Assembly (NCBI RefSeq): GCF_013204845.1
Contig: NZ_JABMKY010000004.1
Coordinates: forward strand, 1 to 64,000
Length of the DNA: 64,000 nucleotides
Direction: 5' to 3'
From: Paenibacillus qinlingensis
Lineage (GTDB): Bacteria > Bacillota > Bacilli > Paenibacillales > NBRC-103111
The notes beneath the pieces were generated by a model, which was not told where the DNA came from, searched no databases, and saw only the letters and a program-made list of their open reading frames with translations. Numbering within the stretch: position 1 is the first letter of the stretch; the number at the start of each line of letters is the position of its first letter. Both the position numbers and the translations under genes were made by a program. This document shows, one piece after another, positions 54,706-63,496 of the stretch.

Positions 54706-54924
54706 TTACTTGGTAGAAATGTTTTCTTCCATGTACCTACTCTCCGTAAGTCTCATGAGAGAATCATATCGGTTCGCCGACGTGAAAATCAAGAGATACT
54801 CATCTTGTTTTACATTGGTGTAGGAGGCTCTGAATCCGGTATGATATTGAACTGTCATGCTGGAGGATTGATCGTCATACTGCACAAAGGCTATCTGTCT
54901 GGAAACACTCGGAATCATGTTCAC
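54706..54924 (-). CDS. Small hypothetical protein, possibly KTSC-like
   Basis: A 72-residue protein. The strand pattern IAFVQYDDQSSSMTVQYHTGFRASYTNV followed by a short helix (DSLMRLTESRYMEE) loosely resembles the KTSC fold of small nucleic-acid-associated proteins, but the K-T-S-C residues are not all there. GGGGAG lies before the GTG at 54924; an ATG two codons later is also possible. It ends at a good terminator. Function unknown. Confidence 0.5.
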   Translation of the reverse strand: MNMIPSVSRQIAFVQYDDQSSSMTVQYHTGFRASYTNVKQDEYLLIFTSANRYDSLMRLTESRYMEENISTK

Positions 54925-55111
54925 GCCGCTCTCCCCTTCATCTTAAGAATTCGGAAAACACGTAATGGATCGATCATTACTATAATTATGCTTATTCAAA
55001 CACATTTAGAATGATTTGACATAAGCTAGCTCTCTTATGAAAAAGGAATTTCACACATTTGTAACGAATATATTAAAGAAATCCGGGTTCGACGATTAGG
55101 AGGGAATTCCC

Positions 55112-55534
55112 ATGAGTTTTTGCTGTGGAGCCAGTATGATTGGAACAAAAGGTACTTTGAAGCACATTCGTACACAAATTCACAATGTGCCCATCCTCTT
55201 CTGCCCGGTATGTCACCATATTGAGGTTCACTATTTGGTGGAGAACGAATATGAAATTCTCGCCGAATATGCCCATGGAGATGGCGCTGCTGAAGTCGAT
55301 TTTATTGAATACGTAGATGGCAAAGATCATCTGTTACACGACAATTGTGTAAATCACGAAGGTGAGGAACCGCTCGATATTGTTCGCTGTCAAATTGATA
55401 TGGCGTTAGATCTGCTAGGATTCGCCAAAACGATTGAGGATCAGGAATGGGAAGAGCAACTAATGAAGCGACTAAAAATGCTTAGCGCACGCCGCGACAA
55501 GCTGAAAAATAAAAAGACCTCTAAGAATTCTTAG
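55112..55534 (+). CDS. Hypothetical zinc-ribbon-like protein
   Basis: A 140-residue protein with no confident family. The N-terminus carries FCCGASM and, about 27 residues on, FCPVCHHIEVHYLVENEYEI, a two-pair cysteine arrangement suggesting a zinc ribbon like those in YgiT-type proteins. The middle is acidic with an isolated NCVNHEGEE stretch, and the end is a helix with a basic tail (RRDKLKNKKTSKNS). AGGAGG precedes the ATG. A 22-bp perfect palindrome (55516-55537) overlaps its stop codon. Function unknown. Confidence 0.65.
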   Translation: MSFCCGASMIGTKGTLKHIRTQIHNVPILFCPVCHHIEVHYLVENEYEILAEYAHGDGAAEVDFIEYVDGKDHLLHDNCVNHEGEEPLDIVRCQIDMALDLLGFAKTIEDQEWEEQLMKRLKMLSARRDKLKNKKTSKNS

Positions 55535-55537
55535 AGG
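55516..55537. repeat. Perfect 22-bp palindrome at the stop codon
   Basis: ACCTCTAAGAATTCTTAGAGGT (20 central bases perfectly symmetric about the EcoRI-like GAATTC). It overlaps the TAG stop of the zinc-ribbon-like gene and is not followed by a T-run. Confidence 0.75.
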
Positions 55538-55545
55538 TGGGTCTG

Positions 55546-55617
55546 GAAAACCTCCCGTTAATTTTCTGGTTTTTGCTAATTTCGAAGCAAATGACAGAGA
55601 ATAGCTGGAGGTTTTTT
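55546..55617. terminator. Bidirectional terminator carrying an AGCTGGAGGTTTT repeat
   Basis: Outer arms AAAACCTCC (55546-55554) and GGAGGTTTT (55607-55615) flank a long partly paired interior, with T-runs outward on both strands. The right arm, ATAGCTGGAGGTTTT, belongs to the dispersed repeat family found at 17.15 and 61.7 kb. Confidence 0.65.
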
Positions 55618-56389
55618 ATTTGACTTCCTGCAGCAGCTTTGCAAATTCCTTTTGCAAATCACGGCTAAGGGGAATCTTAACGGAGGTGTGCCTCAAATGA
55701 ATGACAAATCTCCGAGAAGTGGGGAACCCGCTTTCTTTCACGAACGAAACAACATGCCGCAGATTCACTAGATAGCCCTTGAAGGGACTGAACATATGGG
55801 GCGTGCTTTGAGCTAGAATGTCCGATAAATTCGAACTGGATTCCATTTGAGCACCGTTCACCAGATGAATTCTGGAGAGTCGCTTGTCTTCCTTTTCCAC
55901 AAAGAGAATGGCATCTTCGGAGATAGGGAGCTGCGATTTTTGATTTTTAACGGTAATCCACGTTGCTGAACCAGGTTGTGGTTCTTCAGTGATTCGGCTT
56001 CGCTCCAATTGAATTTCTGCAATCGTTTTGCGAATGGCAGCTTGAAATTTCGGCAGCAAAACAGGTTTGGAAAGAAAGTAGACAGAATCAAGCTCATGAA
56101 AGGCGGTCAAGATATGTTCGGTATTCGTGGTTCCACTAACCATAACTACCTTCATTTGGTACCCTGAAAGGCGTAAGGCTTTCACAACGCTGATACCATC
56201 CATTTTACCTTCAAGCCCAATGTCCATGAGAAGTATATCAGGTTGCAGCTTATCGTAATCCCGTAGAAATTGTTCCCCGTCCGACACAATCGAAATGACC
56301 TGTAATCCACATTGCTGACAATAGTTTTCAAGTAATTGACCTACCCAGTAGTTATCTTCTACGATGGCGACTGTAAAGCCATGCTTCAT
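55616..56389 (-). CDS. LytTR-family response regulator
   Basis: A 257-residue regulator. The receiver domain (about 1-125) has the phosphoacceptor Asp56 in DILLMDIGLEGKMDG and the Lys of VYFLSKPVL. A LytTR DNA-binding domain (about 150-250) follows, with ILFVEKEDKRLSRIHL and the conserved HMFSPFKGYLVNLRHVVSF core. Such regulators answer to membrane sensors, often of peptide signals. No histidine kinase is adjacent. The divergent neighbour is an orphan membrane protein of sensor-domain type, which may be a partner. Confidence 0.88.
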   Translation of the reverse strand: MKHGFTVAIVEDNYWVGQLLENYCQQCGLQVISIVSDGEQFLRDYDKLQPDILLMDIGLEGKMDGISVVKALRLSGYQMKVVMVSGTTNTEHILTAFHELDSVYFLSKPVLLPKFQAAIRKTIAEIQLERSRITEEPQPGSATWITVKNQKSQLPISEDAILFVEKEDKRLSRIHLVNGAQMESSSNLSDILAQSTPHMFSPFKGYLVNLRHVVSFVKESGFPTSRRFVIHLRHTSVKIPLSRDLQKEFAKLLQEVK

Positions 56390-56577
56390 GTACGGATCTC
56401 ACTCCAATCCTCTCTAGACAAATGCTGAACTTTTGTCATCTTATACGCTATAACAGCCAACTTAGTCCACATTGAAGGCAAAAGTACGAATATCTTGTAT
56501 ACTTTTAATTGTAATCATAAAAATTGTCAAGTTGCTTATCGCATGATTTTGTCGCTTAGAAATGAGGGAAAGCGCAA

Positions 56578-57207
56578 TTGTTCACATGGGTAAAATTGAT
56601 ACTAGCCATCATTCATTTTGTTCCCATGCTCTTATTCTCCTTGTTGCTATTTCGGATTCGAATAAAGCCATATTGGAAACAAATATCGCTCGCCGTGCTA
56701 GTAGGCTCACTGCTCTCATTAATTAATAATTCGCCTTTAATATCGGTTTGCATCATAAGTATCTTACTTATGTGTGTATGGAAATATCGGTTTGTACCTG
56801 CTTTACTTATAGCACTTTCGGGATACATTATGCCAGTTCTCATATCTACGACAGTCATAGTTTGCATCAGTTTAACCCAAGACGAAGTTTATAACGTGTT
56901 TAAAAATGATCTTACCCTTTTTTGTGTGACGCGATTCTTTATTTTGCTGGGGGTAATCGCATTTCTGATGACGTTACATAAGCGGAGATTAGGATTTACC
57001 TTTCTTTCGCATTATACGAGAATCCCGTTCAATCGAGAAAATGTCGGGGCTTATTTATACATGATCGTTGTTATTATTGGCATGATCTACCGTCATTCTC
57101 TAAGTGATAATGTATTCAGTGTCGTGATGCCTATTCAGCTATTGAGTATGGCAACGATTCTCTTCATCTATGTTATGCTAAGTAAAGAACTTGGCTTTCA
57201 ACGATGA
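56578..57207 (+). CDS. Orphan seven-helix membrane protein (AgrC-like sensor topology)
   Basis: A 209-residue protein with about seven membrane helices (first WVKLILAIIHFVPMLLFSLL, last SVVMPIQLLSMATILFIYVML) and short loops. It resembles in size and layout the N-terminal input domain of AgrC-type kinases, but no HisKA or ATPase domain follows. The start is TTG with GAGGGAA upstream. It diverges from the LytTR regulator gene and its 3' end overlaps the convergent XRE gene by 30 nt. Function unknown; a role as receptor or transporter is possible. Confidence 0.6.
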   Translation: MFTWVKLILAIIHFVPMLLFSLLLFRIRIKPYWKQISLAVLVGSLLSLINNSPLISVCIISILLMCVWKYRFVPALLIALSGYIMPVLISTTVIVCISLTQDEVYNVFKNDLTLFCVTRFFILLGVIAFLMTLHKRRLGFTFLSHYTRIPFNRENVGAYLYMIVVIIGMIYRHSLSDNVFSVVMPIQLLSMATILFIYVMLSKELGFQR

Positions 57208-57819
57208 GGGACAGGGATTACCCATTGGATCCAAAGCGTGTCCATTATTAAATGCAACATAATCAAGAATAGTTTGATGATACTTCTTCTGTGGTATTGC
57301 TGCGGCAATGATGAAGGGTGCATTTTCATATGTATCAAAATAAAGTTTGCCTTCTGATGAGGCATACTTTTTTATTTTGTTTAGATTTACGAAAAGATGC
57401 ATATCCATTTTCACAAAATGATGCTCTGTTAATGTTTCAATAAAATGCGTGAAGGCCACGAGAGATTCGACTTGTTCTTCCCGCATGCCGTCCTCTGAGT
57501 AGTAGATAATCGATTGGATACCGAATTCAACATACCAGATTGTATCCAGATTGGCTTGCCCTGGCTTCGACCATGTGGAAGTTTCCTCTAAATATCCTGC
57601 CTTTTTAAGTAAATCCGTATACGGGTATTGATAAGCTTGTGCCAACTTTCTCAAGGTTTCAGGAGAAGGTTTAATGACATCATTGGTCGTTCGATTACGA
57701 CCCAGTTCCAAATCTCTAATATATGCATGAGATAGGCCGCTCTTATTAGCTGCTTTACGCAATGAAGCTTTGCCTCGTAACGTTTCAAGAAATTTACCGA
57801 AGTTATTGCTTGCTTCCAT
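57178..57819 (-). CDS. XRE-family transcriptional regulator
   Basis: A 213-residue regulator. An N-terminal HTH_3 domain (about 6-70) has FLETLRGKASLRKAANKSGLSHAYIRDLELGRNR, and an unassigned C-terminal domain of about 120 residues ends in PMGNPCPSSLKAKFFT. I chose the ATG at 57819 because GGAGG lies 8 nt upstream; the ATG at 57858 has no ribosome site. Its 3' end overlaps the convergent orphan membrane gene, so the two transcripts are antisense at their ends. Targets are unknown. Confidence 0.85.
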   Translation of the reverse strand: MEASNNFGKFLETLRGKASLRKAANKSGLSHAYIRDLELGRNRTTNDVIKPSPETLRKLAQAYQYPYTDLLKKAGYLEETSTWSKPGQANLDTIWYVEFGIQSIIYYSEDGMREEQVESLVAFTHFIETLTEHHFVKMDMHLFVNLNKIKKYASSEGKLYFDTYENAPFIIAAAIPQKKYHQTILDYVAFNNGHALDPMGNPCPSSLKAKFFT

Positions 57820-58018
57820 ATGAGACACCTCCCCTGTCGTACCACCTCTATTCAACATTGCTCATCTGAGAGGGCATCGTGATAGAGGTTTTCTTAATAT
57901 TATAAAGGATAGATAAAGCAATTGAAACCGTAATCAAGGGTTTATTTGCCAGTAGGTGCTCATTTAGAGATCTATGTTATAATGAATCAGCAAATTATTT
58001 ATATATTTCATCCTACGT

Positions 58019-58048
58019 ACCCCCCGAATTGTTATATATAAGGACGAA
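58019..58048 (+). promoter_or_regulatory. Candidate sigma-I promoter of sigI-rsgI
   Basis: ACCCCCC (58019-58025) and CGAA (58045-58048), 19 nt apart, resemble the ACCCCC and CGAA boxes of SigI-dependent promoters, 25 nt before the sigI start. This would make the operon self-activated, as in B. subtilis. The spacing was not checked against a matrix. Confidence 0.5.
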
Positions 58049-58072
58049 ACTACTATACTGTGAGGTGGAAAG

Positions 58073-58861
58073 GTGCTACTGGTACTATTCAAAAAGTTTC
58101 TGGGAAAGAATGAGTCCCATGGAAAAAATGAACCGCAAGCCTCTTCACTCGAGGTAACTATACATCAGATTCAAGAGGGAGACCTACGACTAAGGAATCA
58201 ATTTATTGCAGATTATCAGCCCTATATTGCGAAAGTAACGAGCAGGTTTTGCAAGAGATTCATTGATCCAGCAAGAGATGATGAATTTAGCATTGCCTTA
58301 GCAGCTTTTAATGAAGCTATTAATCAATACTCTTCGGTTATGGGAAGATCATTTCTTGGTTTCGCAGAGACAGTTATTAGGCGAAGGCTCATTGATTTTA
58401 TTCGTAAAGAGCAACGCTTCAAAGGGCAAATCCCTTATAGCTCGTTTGATCAAGAAGATGATGAAGATAACTTAATGAATCCAATTGAGGTTCATCAAGC
58501 CATCGAAGCCTATGAGAAGCAGAAGGGTTTAGAAGAAAGGCGAAGTGAAATTATTGATTTTAATCGCTGCTTAAGTGATTTTGACATTAATTTCTCGGAA
58601 TTAACGGATGCCTCCCCCAAGCATGACGACTCAAGGCAGATGCTGTTCGGTATCGGCCGCACACTTGCACAGGATTCAGAGCTTATGCGCACTCTGTTGA
58701 CGAAACGACAGCTGCCAATTAAAGAGCTGCTCGAGCAAGTTCAAGTATCTAGAAAGACCTTGGAACGAAATCGTAAGTACATCATTGCCATTGCACTTAT
58801 TTTTAACGGTCCATATCCATATTTACGGGATTACTTACATATTCGTGATGAAGAAAGTTGA
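58073..58861 (+). CDS. sigI: RNA polymerase sigma factor SigI
   Basis: A 262-residue alternative sigma factor of the SigI group, which responds to heat or cell-envelope signals. A sigma-70 region-2-like part (about 24-125, with DLRLRNQFIADYQPYIAKVTSRFC and SVMGRSFLGFAETVIRRRLIDFIR) is followed by a C-terminal HTH with LPIKELLEQVQVSRKTLERNRKYIIAIALI. The match to the RsgI-coupled SigI family and the rsgI neighbour make the call firm. The start is GTG with AGGTGG about 4 nt upstream. It is co-transcribed with rsgI. Confidence 0.93.
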   Translation: MLLVLFKKFLGKNESHGKNEPQASSLEVTIHQIQEGDLRLRNQFIADYQPYIAKVTSRFCKRFIDPARDDEFSIALAAFNEAINQYSSVMGRSFLGFAETVIRRRLIDFIRKEQRFKGQIPYSSFDQEDDEDNLMNPIEVHQAIEAYEKQKGLEERRSEIIDFNRCLSDFDINFSELTDASPKHDDSRQMLFGIGRTLAQDSELMRTLLTKRQLPIKELLEQVQVSRKTLERNRKYIIAIALIFNGPYPYLRDYLHIRDEES

Positions 58862-58880
58862 ATGAAAGGAAGAACAGCGC

Positions 58881-60278
58881 ATGAACAAGGGGATCGTAAT
58901 GGAATTAAGCGAGGGCTCCATTATTGTAATGAATTCAGAGGGGCGTTTTGATAAGTTACCAAGGGGGACGCGCAGCTGTGAGTTAGGTGAAGAGATTCTC
59001 TACTCACCCGTGAAGCGTCGGTTACAAGTACCGCAAATGGCGGTCGTTTCAGCATTAGCTGCTGCGATTGTTGTATGTTTCGTTCTGGTCTCAACCTTGT
59101 CTGGCGGCGTGCCAGGCAATAGCGTTGTTGCGTACGTAACGATTGATATTAATCCAAGTGTTGAGATTGGTATCGATAATAATGAGATTGTTCGTGACCT
59201 GCATGGACTGAATACCGACGGTGAGGATTTAATTCAAGCTTTAGTTTTTGAAGGTAAATCCTTAGAGGTTGTAACGTCTGATATTCTCGATAAAGCCGAA
59301 CAAGGGGCATTGGCCAAAGGCGAAGGAGATATTATCATTTCCTCAACGGTTGTAGGAGCCAAAACAACGGTCAGCGACGAAGCCATTGCGACGAAGCTGA
59401 AAGCTCAGGTCAATAAACATATCGAAGACAGTCATCCAGATCAAGTAAAGAATTATGAAGTGCAAGCCTTCGCTGCGCCACAAGAAGTAAGGCAGGAAGC
59501 GAAAGCAAGTGGTGTATCCGCAGGTAAATATGCGATCTATCTCAATGCCATTGATAATGGTGCGAAAGTATCGCTGGATGACATCAAAACGACTTCCATT
59601 CATCAACTTGCGAAGGACAACGGTGGTATTCAAACATTTGTTAAACCGGATAAGCCGATTGATAAGTCTTCTTTGCAAAGATTACTTGCTGATGAGAAGT
59701 CAGGAAAGCTCAGTGAACGAGCAGGGCAAACTTCCGTTGCCAAATCCGGTGCAGGTAATTCACCTAATAAAGATGATAAAGACAGTAAAAATAACAACGG
59801 CAAGGGTAACAACGCAGGGAGTAATACCCCAGGCAAAGTGACTAAGAAACCGACGCCGACACCAACATCGAAGAATGATAGAGACAAGAATGACAATAAC
59901 GGTAGAAATAATAACAACGATAATAATAACAATGGTAAGAACAACGGTAATGACAAGAACAACGGAAACGATAAGAACAATAACGATAATAAAGATGATC
60001 ACAAACCAACCCCAAAGCCGGGTCGCAAGGATGATGACGACGATGGGAAGAAACCAACGGTAACGAAGAAACCTACAGCTACACCACAGGCAACGCCAAC
60101 ACCAAAAGCAACATCAACACCAAAGGCAACATCGACACCTAAGGTAACTGCGAAGCCTACAGTGAAACCAACAAGTTCAAGTAAACCCACGATAAACCCA
60201 AAATTCCCAGGTATTAATTGGGACTGGGGAAACAATGACCGGGACGACAATGGTAATCAAAATGAGGGAAGACGTTAA
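58881..60278 (+). CDS. rsgI: Anti-sigma-I factor RsgI
   Basis: A 465-residue membrane anti-sigma factor. The cytoplasmic RsgI_N domain (1-50, KGIVMELSEGSIIVMNSEGRF) binds SigI. One helix (about 52-74) crosses the membrane. The extracellular part begins with the conserved autoproteolysis site N91-P92 in IDINPSVEIGIDNN. From about 300 the chain becomes low complexity: Asn/Asp/Lys repeats (about 310-400) and then Lys/Pro/Thr-rich repeats, probably disordered and wall-reaching. In B. subtilis RsgI the disordered tail senses envelope defects; clostridial homologues carry carbohydrate-binding domains instead. GAAAGGAAG precedes the ATG. It ends in a terminator. Confidence 0.93.
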   Translation: MNKGIVMELSEGSIIVMNSEGRFDKLPRGTRSCELGEEILYSPVKRRLQVPQMAVVSALAAAIVVCFVLVSTLSGGVPGNSVVAYVTIDINPSVEIGIDNNEIVRDLHGLNTDGEDLIQALVFEGKSLEVVTSDILDKAEQGALAKGEGDIIISSTVVGAKTTVSDEAIATKLKAQVNKHIEDSHPDQVKNYEVQAFAAPQEVRQEAKASGVSAGKYAIYLNAIDNGAKVSLDDIKTTSIHQLAKDNGGIQTFVKPDKPIDKSSLQRLLADEKSGKLSERAGQTSVAKSGAGNSPNKDDKDSKNNNGKGNNAGSNTPGKVTKKPTPTPTSKNDRDKNDNNGRNNNNDNNNNGKNNGNDKNNGNDKNNNDNKDDHKPTPKPGRKDDDDDGKKPTVTKKPTATPQATPTPKATSTPKATSTPKVTAKPTVKPTSSSKPTINPKFPGINWDWGNNDRDDNGNQNEGRR

Positions 60279-60286
60279 AGAAAGAG

Positions 60287-60316
60287 CACCTGAGGCATTT
60301 GTCTCAGGTGTTTTTG
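60287..60316 (+). terminator. Terminator after rsgI
   Basis: A perfect 8-bp stem, CACCTGAG with CTCAGGTG, and TTTTT. Confidence 0.88.
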
Positions 60317-60465
60317 CATGTAAGCAACCTAGTGAACAGCATGGAAAGTAGAACTGACTTGTATTACAATATTGAAGTGAAGAAGGAAAGCTCTTGCGGG
60401 AGAGCATGAGGAAGAAGAGCAAGTTAATCTGGTAGTGAACCAGCAAACCTGAGGGGGAATAGGGC

Positions 60466-61479
60466 TTGAAATATTCAACATTTGGGAAGTCAGGTTATAA
60501 AGTGTCGTCATTAGGGTTTGGCGCCATGAATTTGCCTAGCGTACCCTTGGAACAAGCGAGAGAAGCGCTTAATTATGCTTTGGATCATGGCATTAATTAC
60601 ATAGATACTGCGGCAGCTTATAGGAATAGTGAAGAAATTATCGGAGAGTGTATCTCGCATCGAAGACAGGAATATTTCCTGGCAACGAAAACGGGGGCAC
60701 GCGATTACGCTACTGCGAAAGCGGAAATTGAGCGAAGCTTGGTACGCATGAAGACCGATCATGTTGATTTATTACAAATTCACTATGTGAATAATGTAAC
60801 GGAATACAAGAAAGCGATGGAAGTCGGTGGAGCCTACGAGGCTGCGTTAGAAGCTCAGCGAGAGGGTAAAGTGCGTTTTATCGGCATTTCGGGACATCGT
60901 CCAGATCTACTTGTTAAATGGATCGCGAATGAGCAATTCTCGCAAATATTATTTCATCTTAACTTGGCACAGCCTTTCGCCTTGGATGAGCTAATTCCCA
61001 AAGCGGCAGAGATGGACTTGATGCGGGTAGCGATGAAACCCTTGTCAGGTGGATTCATTCAACCCGTGGATCGGGCAATCCGCTATCCGTATAGCCAAGA
61101 TGTGCATGTGACGATTTCTGGGATGGTCAGCGTTAAGGAAGTACAAGAGAATTTGGACGCGCAACAAAGGGAAGTAGGCCCAGAGGAGCGCCGTGAGCTA
61201 GAACAGCTTGCACTTGAATTAGGTGAGCACGATTGCAGACGGTGTAATTATTGCTCTTGTCCTTTGGAAATACCGATCCCTGACGTGATGATCGCGAGTA
61301 AGTTCAGGGAGAAATTCGGCTTGTTGCCGAAGGGGGATGGATTTTTCAAGCGGCATCAGGAAAAAATAACAAGCTGTGCAGACCATGATCCTTGTAAAGT
61401 GGTCCCACTATGTGAAGCGAAGTGTCCGTACCAACTTCCGATGTCGTCGGTGGTGCAGAAGGCTGCTTCGTTTTATTAG
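60466..61479 (+). CDS. Aldo/keto reductase with C-terminal Cys-rich domain
   Basis: A 337-residue NAD(P)H-dependent reductase. The barrel has YIDTAAAYRNSEEIIGECI with the catalytic Tyr region, the catalytic Lys in LATKTGARDY, and HVDLLQIH. A ferredoxin-like C-terminal segment (about 253-337) carries CRRCNYCSCPLEIPIP and a second group C-x6-C-x6-C-x3-C ending AKCPYQLPM. This layout is seen in AKRs proposed to hold a 4Fe-4S cluster. The start is TTG with GAGGGGG upstream. Substrate unknown; it stands alone. Confidence 0.87.
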   Translation: MKYSTFGKSGYKVSSLGFGAMNLPSVPLEQAREALNYALDHGINYIDTAAAYRNSEEIIGECISHRRQEYFLATKTGARDYATAKAEIERSLVRMKTDHVDLLQIHYVNNVTEYKKAMEVGGAYEAALEAQREGKVRFIGISGHRPDLLVKWIANEQFSQILFHLNLAQPFALDELIPKAAEMDLMRVAMKPLSGGFIQPVDRAIRYPYSQDVHVTISGMVSVKEVQENLDAQQREVGPEERRELEQLALELGEHDCRRCNYCSCPLEIPIPDVMIASKFREKFGLLPKGDGFFKRHQEKITSCADHDPCKVVPLCEAKCPYQLPMSSVVQKAASFY

Positions 61480-61886
61480 GGGAGAGGCTGCCAAAAAAGT
61501 AGGGACCGTTACTGTATGATGGGTTCGTGCACGGACAGGCGGGTCCAGTTAGTTGGTCAGTTTAGACGAATAACTGGAAAAAATACATCTAATTTTGACT
61601 AAAAACAGAGGTTTAGAGGAATAGATGGATTTTATGTAGTTAATATGGCTAGATTGGCTTGGAATCAGCAGATAGGCGGAGAATAACTGGAGGTTTTCCA
61701 GTTAAATGGAATTTTCGGCGTGAAGGGAAGAAATTAACTGGAGTTTTTCCAGTTAGTTGGTGGGGCAATCGGAGAGGGAAGCAAGACAGGGAAGCAATAC
61801 AGGAAATAGGTATCGCCTTGAGTGACGAATAGTGGGAAGACCACAAGTAAGAATTGAAATACGGACGAGGGTAGGGATCATTTCCT
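61480..61886. repeat. Intergenic region with TAACTGGA...TCCAGTTA inverted repeats
   Basis: No gene is seen in these 407 bases. Two compact palindromes are present. TAACTGGA (61684-61691) pairs with TCCAGTTA (61697-61704), and TAACTGGA (61735-61742) with TCCAGTTA (61748-61755). A third, half-copy TAACTGGAAA is at 61571. GAATAACTGGAGGTTTT here matches GAATAGCTGGAGGTTTT at 55599. No T-run defines a terminator. Confidence 0.8.
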
Positions 61887-63395
61887 ATGTTTACAAAAAT
61901 AACGAATGTTACAACAGAGGTTTACACCTCGTTGCTAGATAACACAATAGGGGCAGACGCGATTCTCGTCTGCCTCACGGAAGCGGAGCTGCGCCAGGAC
62001 GGCGTCCTCGGCCAGCCGCAGCTCGACCAGGCCCTTGAGCGCTTGCGCGCAAAGGGCCTATTCACGGGCGCCTCAGGCGAGCTCGAGGCGCTGCCGACCC
62101 ACGGGCTGCTGCCGTACGCGTACGTGCTGATTGCGGGGCTCGGCCCCGCAATCACGCGCGATACGCTGCGCGCAGCCGCGGTCTTTGCAGCGCGCAAGAT
62201 GCTCGCGCTGCAGTTCGAACGCTTGGCGCTGAAGCTGCCAAGCGGGTTCGACACCCGGTCAGCCGCCTCGGCGCTGACCGAAGGGCTGCTCCTCGGTACG
62301 TACCGCATCGCGGCGTACCGCAAGAACGAGCCTGCGCGCGCAGAGCTGCGCCAGGCGGTGTTGCTCACAGAAGCGGCTGCGGATGCAGCGCTTCTGAAGC
62401 AAGCGATCGCAGCCGCTGAGGCGGTTGCGGAGGGCACGAACTATGCCCGGGATCTCACGAACCTCCCGGGCAACAAGCTTGTGCCGGCTTCCCTCGCAGA
62501 GGAATCCATCAAACTCGCCCAGCACTATGGCTTCGCCATAGAAGTGCTGGATGAGCACGAAATCGCCGCCCGCGGGATGGGCGGCCTCACGGCGGTGGGC
62601 GCGGGCAGCGTCCACCCGCCCCGCATGATCACCCTGCGTTACACGGGTGATCCGGGCAATGCCGACGTGCTGGGCCTCGTCGGCAAGGGCGTGACCTTCG
62701 ATACCGGCGGTATCTCGATGAAAAAGCCCGACGGCATGGAAGAAATGATCAGTGATATGGGCGGAGCCGCCACTCTGCTCGGTGCTCTGCACGTCGTCGG
62801 TCAATTGAAGCCGAAGGTGAATCTGGTTGTGGTTATTCCCGCAGCGGAGAATATGACGTCAGGTACGGCATACCGTCCTGGTGACATCGTCACGATGCTC
62901 AGCGGGCATTCCGTGGAGGTGCTGAATACCGACGCGGAGGGTCGTATTATTTTGGCAGAGGGAATCACCTACGCGAAAGCGCAAGGGGCGAACCGCCTGA
63001 TCGACGTAGCGACATTAACGGGCGCAATTTTGATCTCGTTTGCTGATATCGCAACAGGGGCTGTTACGAATGACGATGAATTCATAAAGCCATTTCTGCA
63101 AGCAGCAGGGGCTGCTGGTGAGAAAGTATGGCAGCTTCCGAACTATCCAGAATACCGTGCGATGTTGAAAAGTGACGTAGCGGATATCAAAAACGCGACC
63201 TCCTCTGACCGTTGGGCAGGCGCAATTACAGCGGGGCTGTTCATTGGATACTTCGCGGAAGAAACGCCGTGGATCCATCTGGATACCGGTGGCACAGCTT
63301 GGCTATGGTCGGCCAAAGGCATCGAGCCCAAAGGGGCAACCGGTGTTATGGTTCGTACGTTAGCGGCGTATTTGTGCGGGGAGCTCCTCACTTAA
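61887..63395 (+). CDS. Leucyl aminopeptidase (M17, PepA-like)
   Basis: A two-metal cytosolic aminopeptidase that removes N-terminal residues, preferring leucine. The 502 residues have an N-terminal macro-like domain and a C-terminal catalytic domain with GLVGKGVTFDTGGISMKK, SDMGGAATLLGALHV, and the M17 signature NTDAEGRIILAEG. The LIDVATLTGAI and WIHLDTGGTAWLW blocks are intact, so the metal-ligand Lys, Asp and Glu are complete. The first half (to about 62800) is very GC- and Ala-rich, the second half ordinary. The ribosome site is weak. It may also act in peptide or glutathione turnover; exact substrates are not predictable. Confidence 0.93.
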   Translation: MFTKITNVTTEVYTSLLDNTIGADAILVCLTEAELRQDGVLGQPQLDQALERLRAKGLFTGASGELEALPTHGLLPYAYVLIAGLGPAITRDTLRAAAVFAARKMLALQFERLALKLPSGFDTRSAASALTEGLLLGTYRIAAYRKNEPARAELRQAVLLTEAAADAALLKQAIAAAEAVAEGTNYARDLTNLPGNKLVPASLAEESIKLAQHYGFAIEVLDEHEIAARGMGGLTAVGAGSVHPPRMITLRYTGDPGNADVLGLVGKGVTFDTGGISMKKPDGMEEMISDMGGAATLLGALHVVGQLKPKVNLVVVIPAAENMTSGTAYRPGDIVTMLSGHSVEVLNTDAEGRIILAEGITYAKAQGANRLIDVATLTGAILISFADIATGAVTNDDEFIKPFLQAAGAAGEKVWQLPNYPEYRAMLKSDVADIKNATSSDRWAGAITAGLFIGYFAEETPWIHLDTGGTAWLWSAKGIEPKGATGVMVRTLAAYLCGELLT

Positions 63396-63404
63396 TCTTT
63401 TCAA

Positions 63405-63487
63405 AAAAAATCACCCACGCTTGAAACCTCTCTGACCTACTTGTTATGTGTAGGCAGAGATCTCAAGCGTTGGGTGATTTTTATATT
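63405..63487. terminator. Bidirectional terminator after the aminopeptidase gene
   Basis: Arms AATCACCCACGCTTGA and TCAAGCGTTGGGTGATT with A-rich left and T-rich right flanks. The long loop is also partly paired. It is shared with the convergent hypothetical gene. Confidence 0.85.
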
Positions 63488-63496
63488 ATGCGGCTA

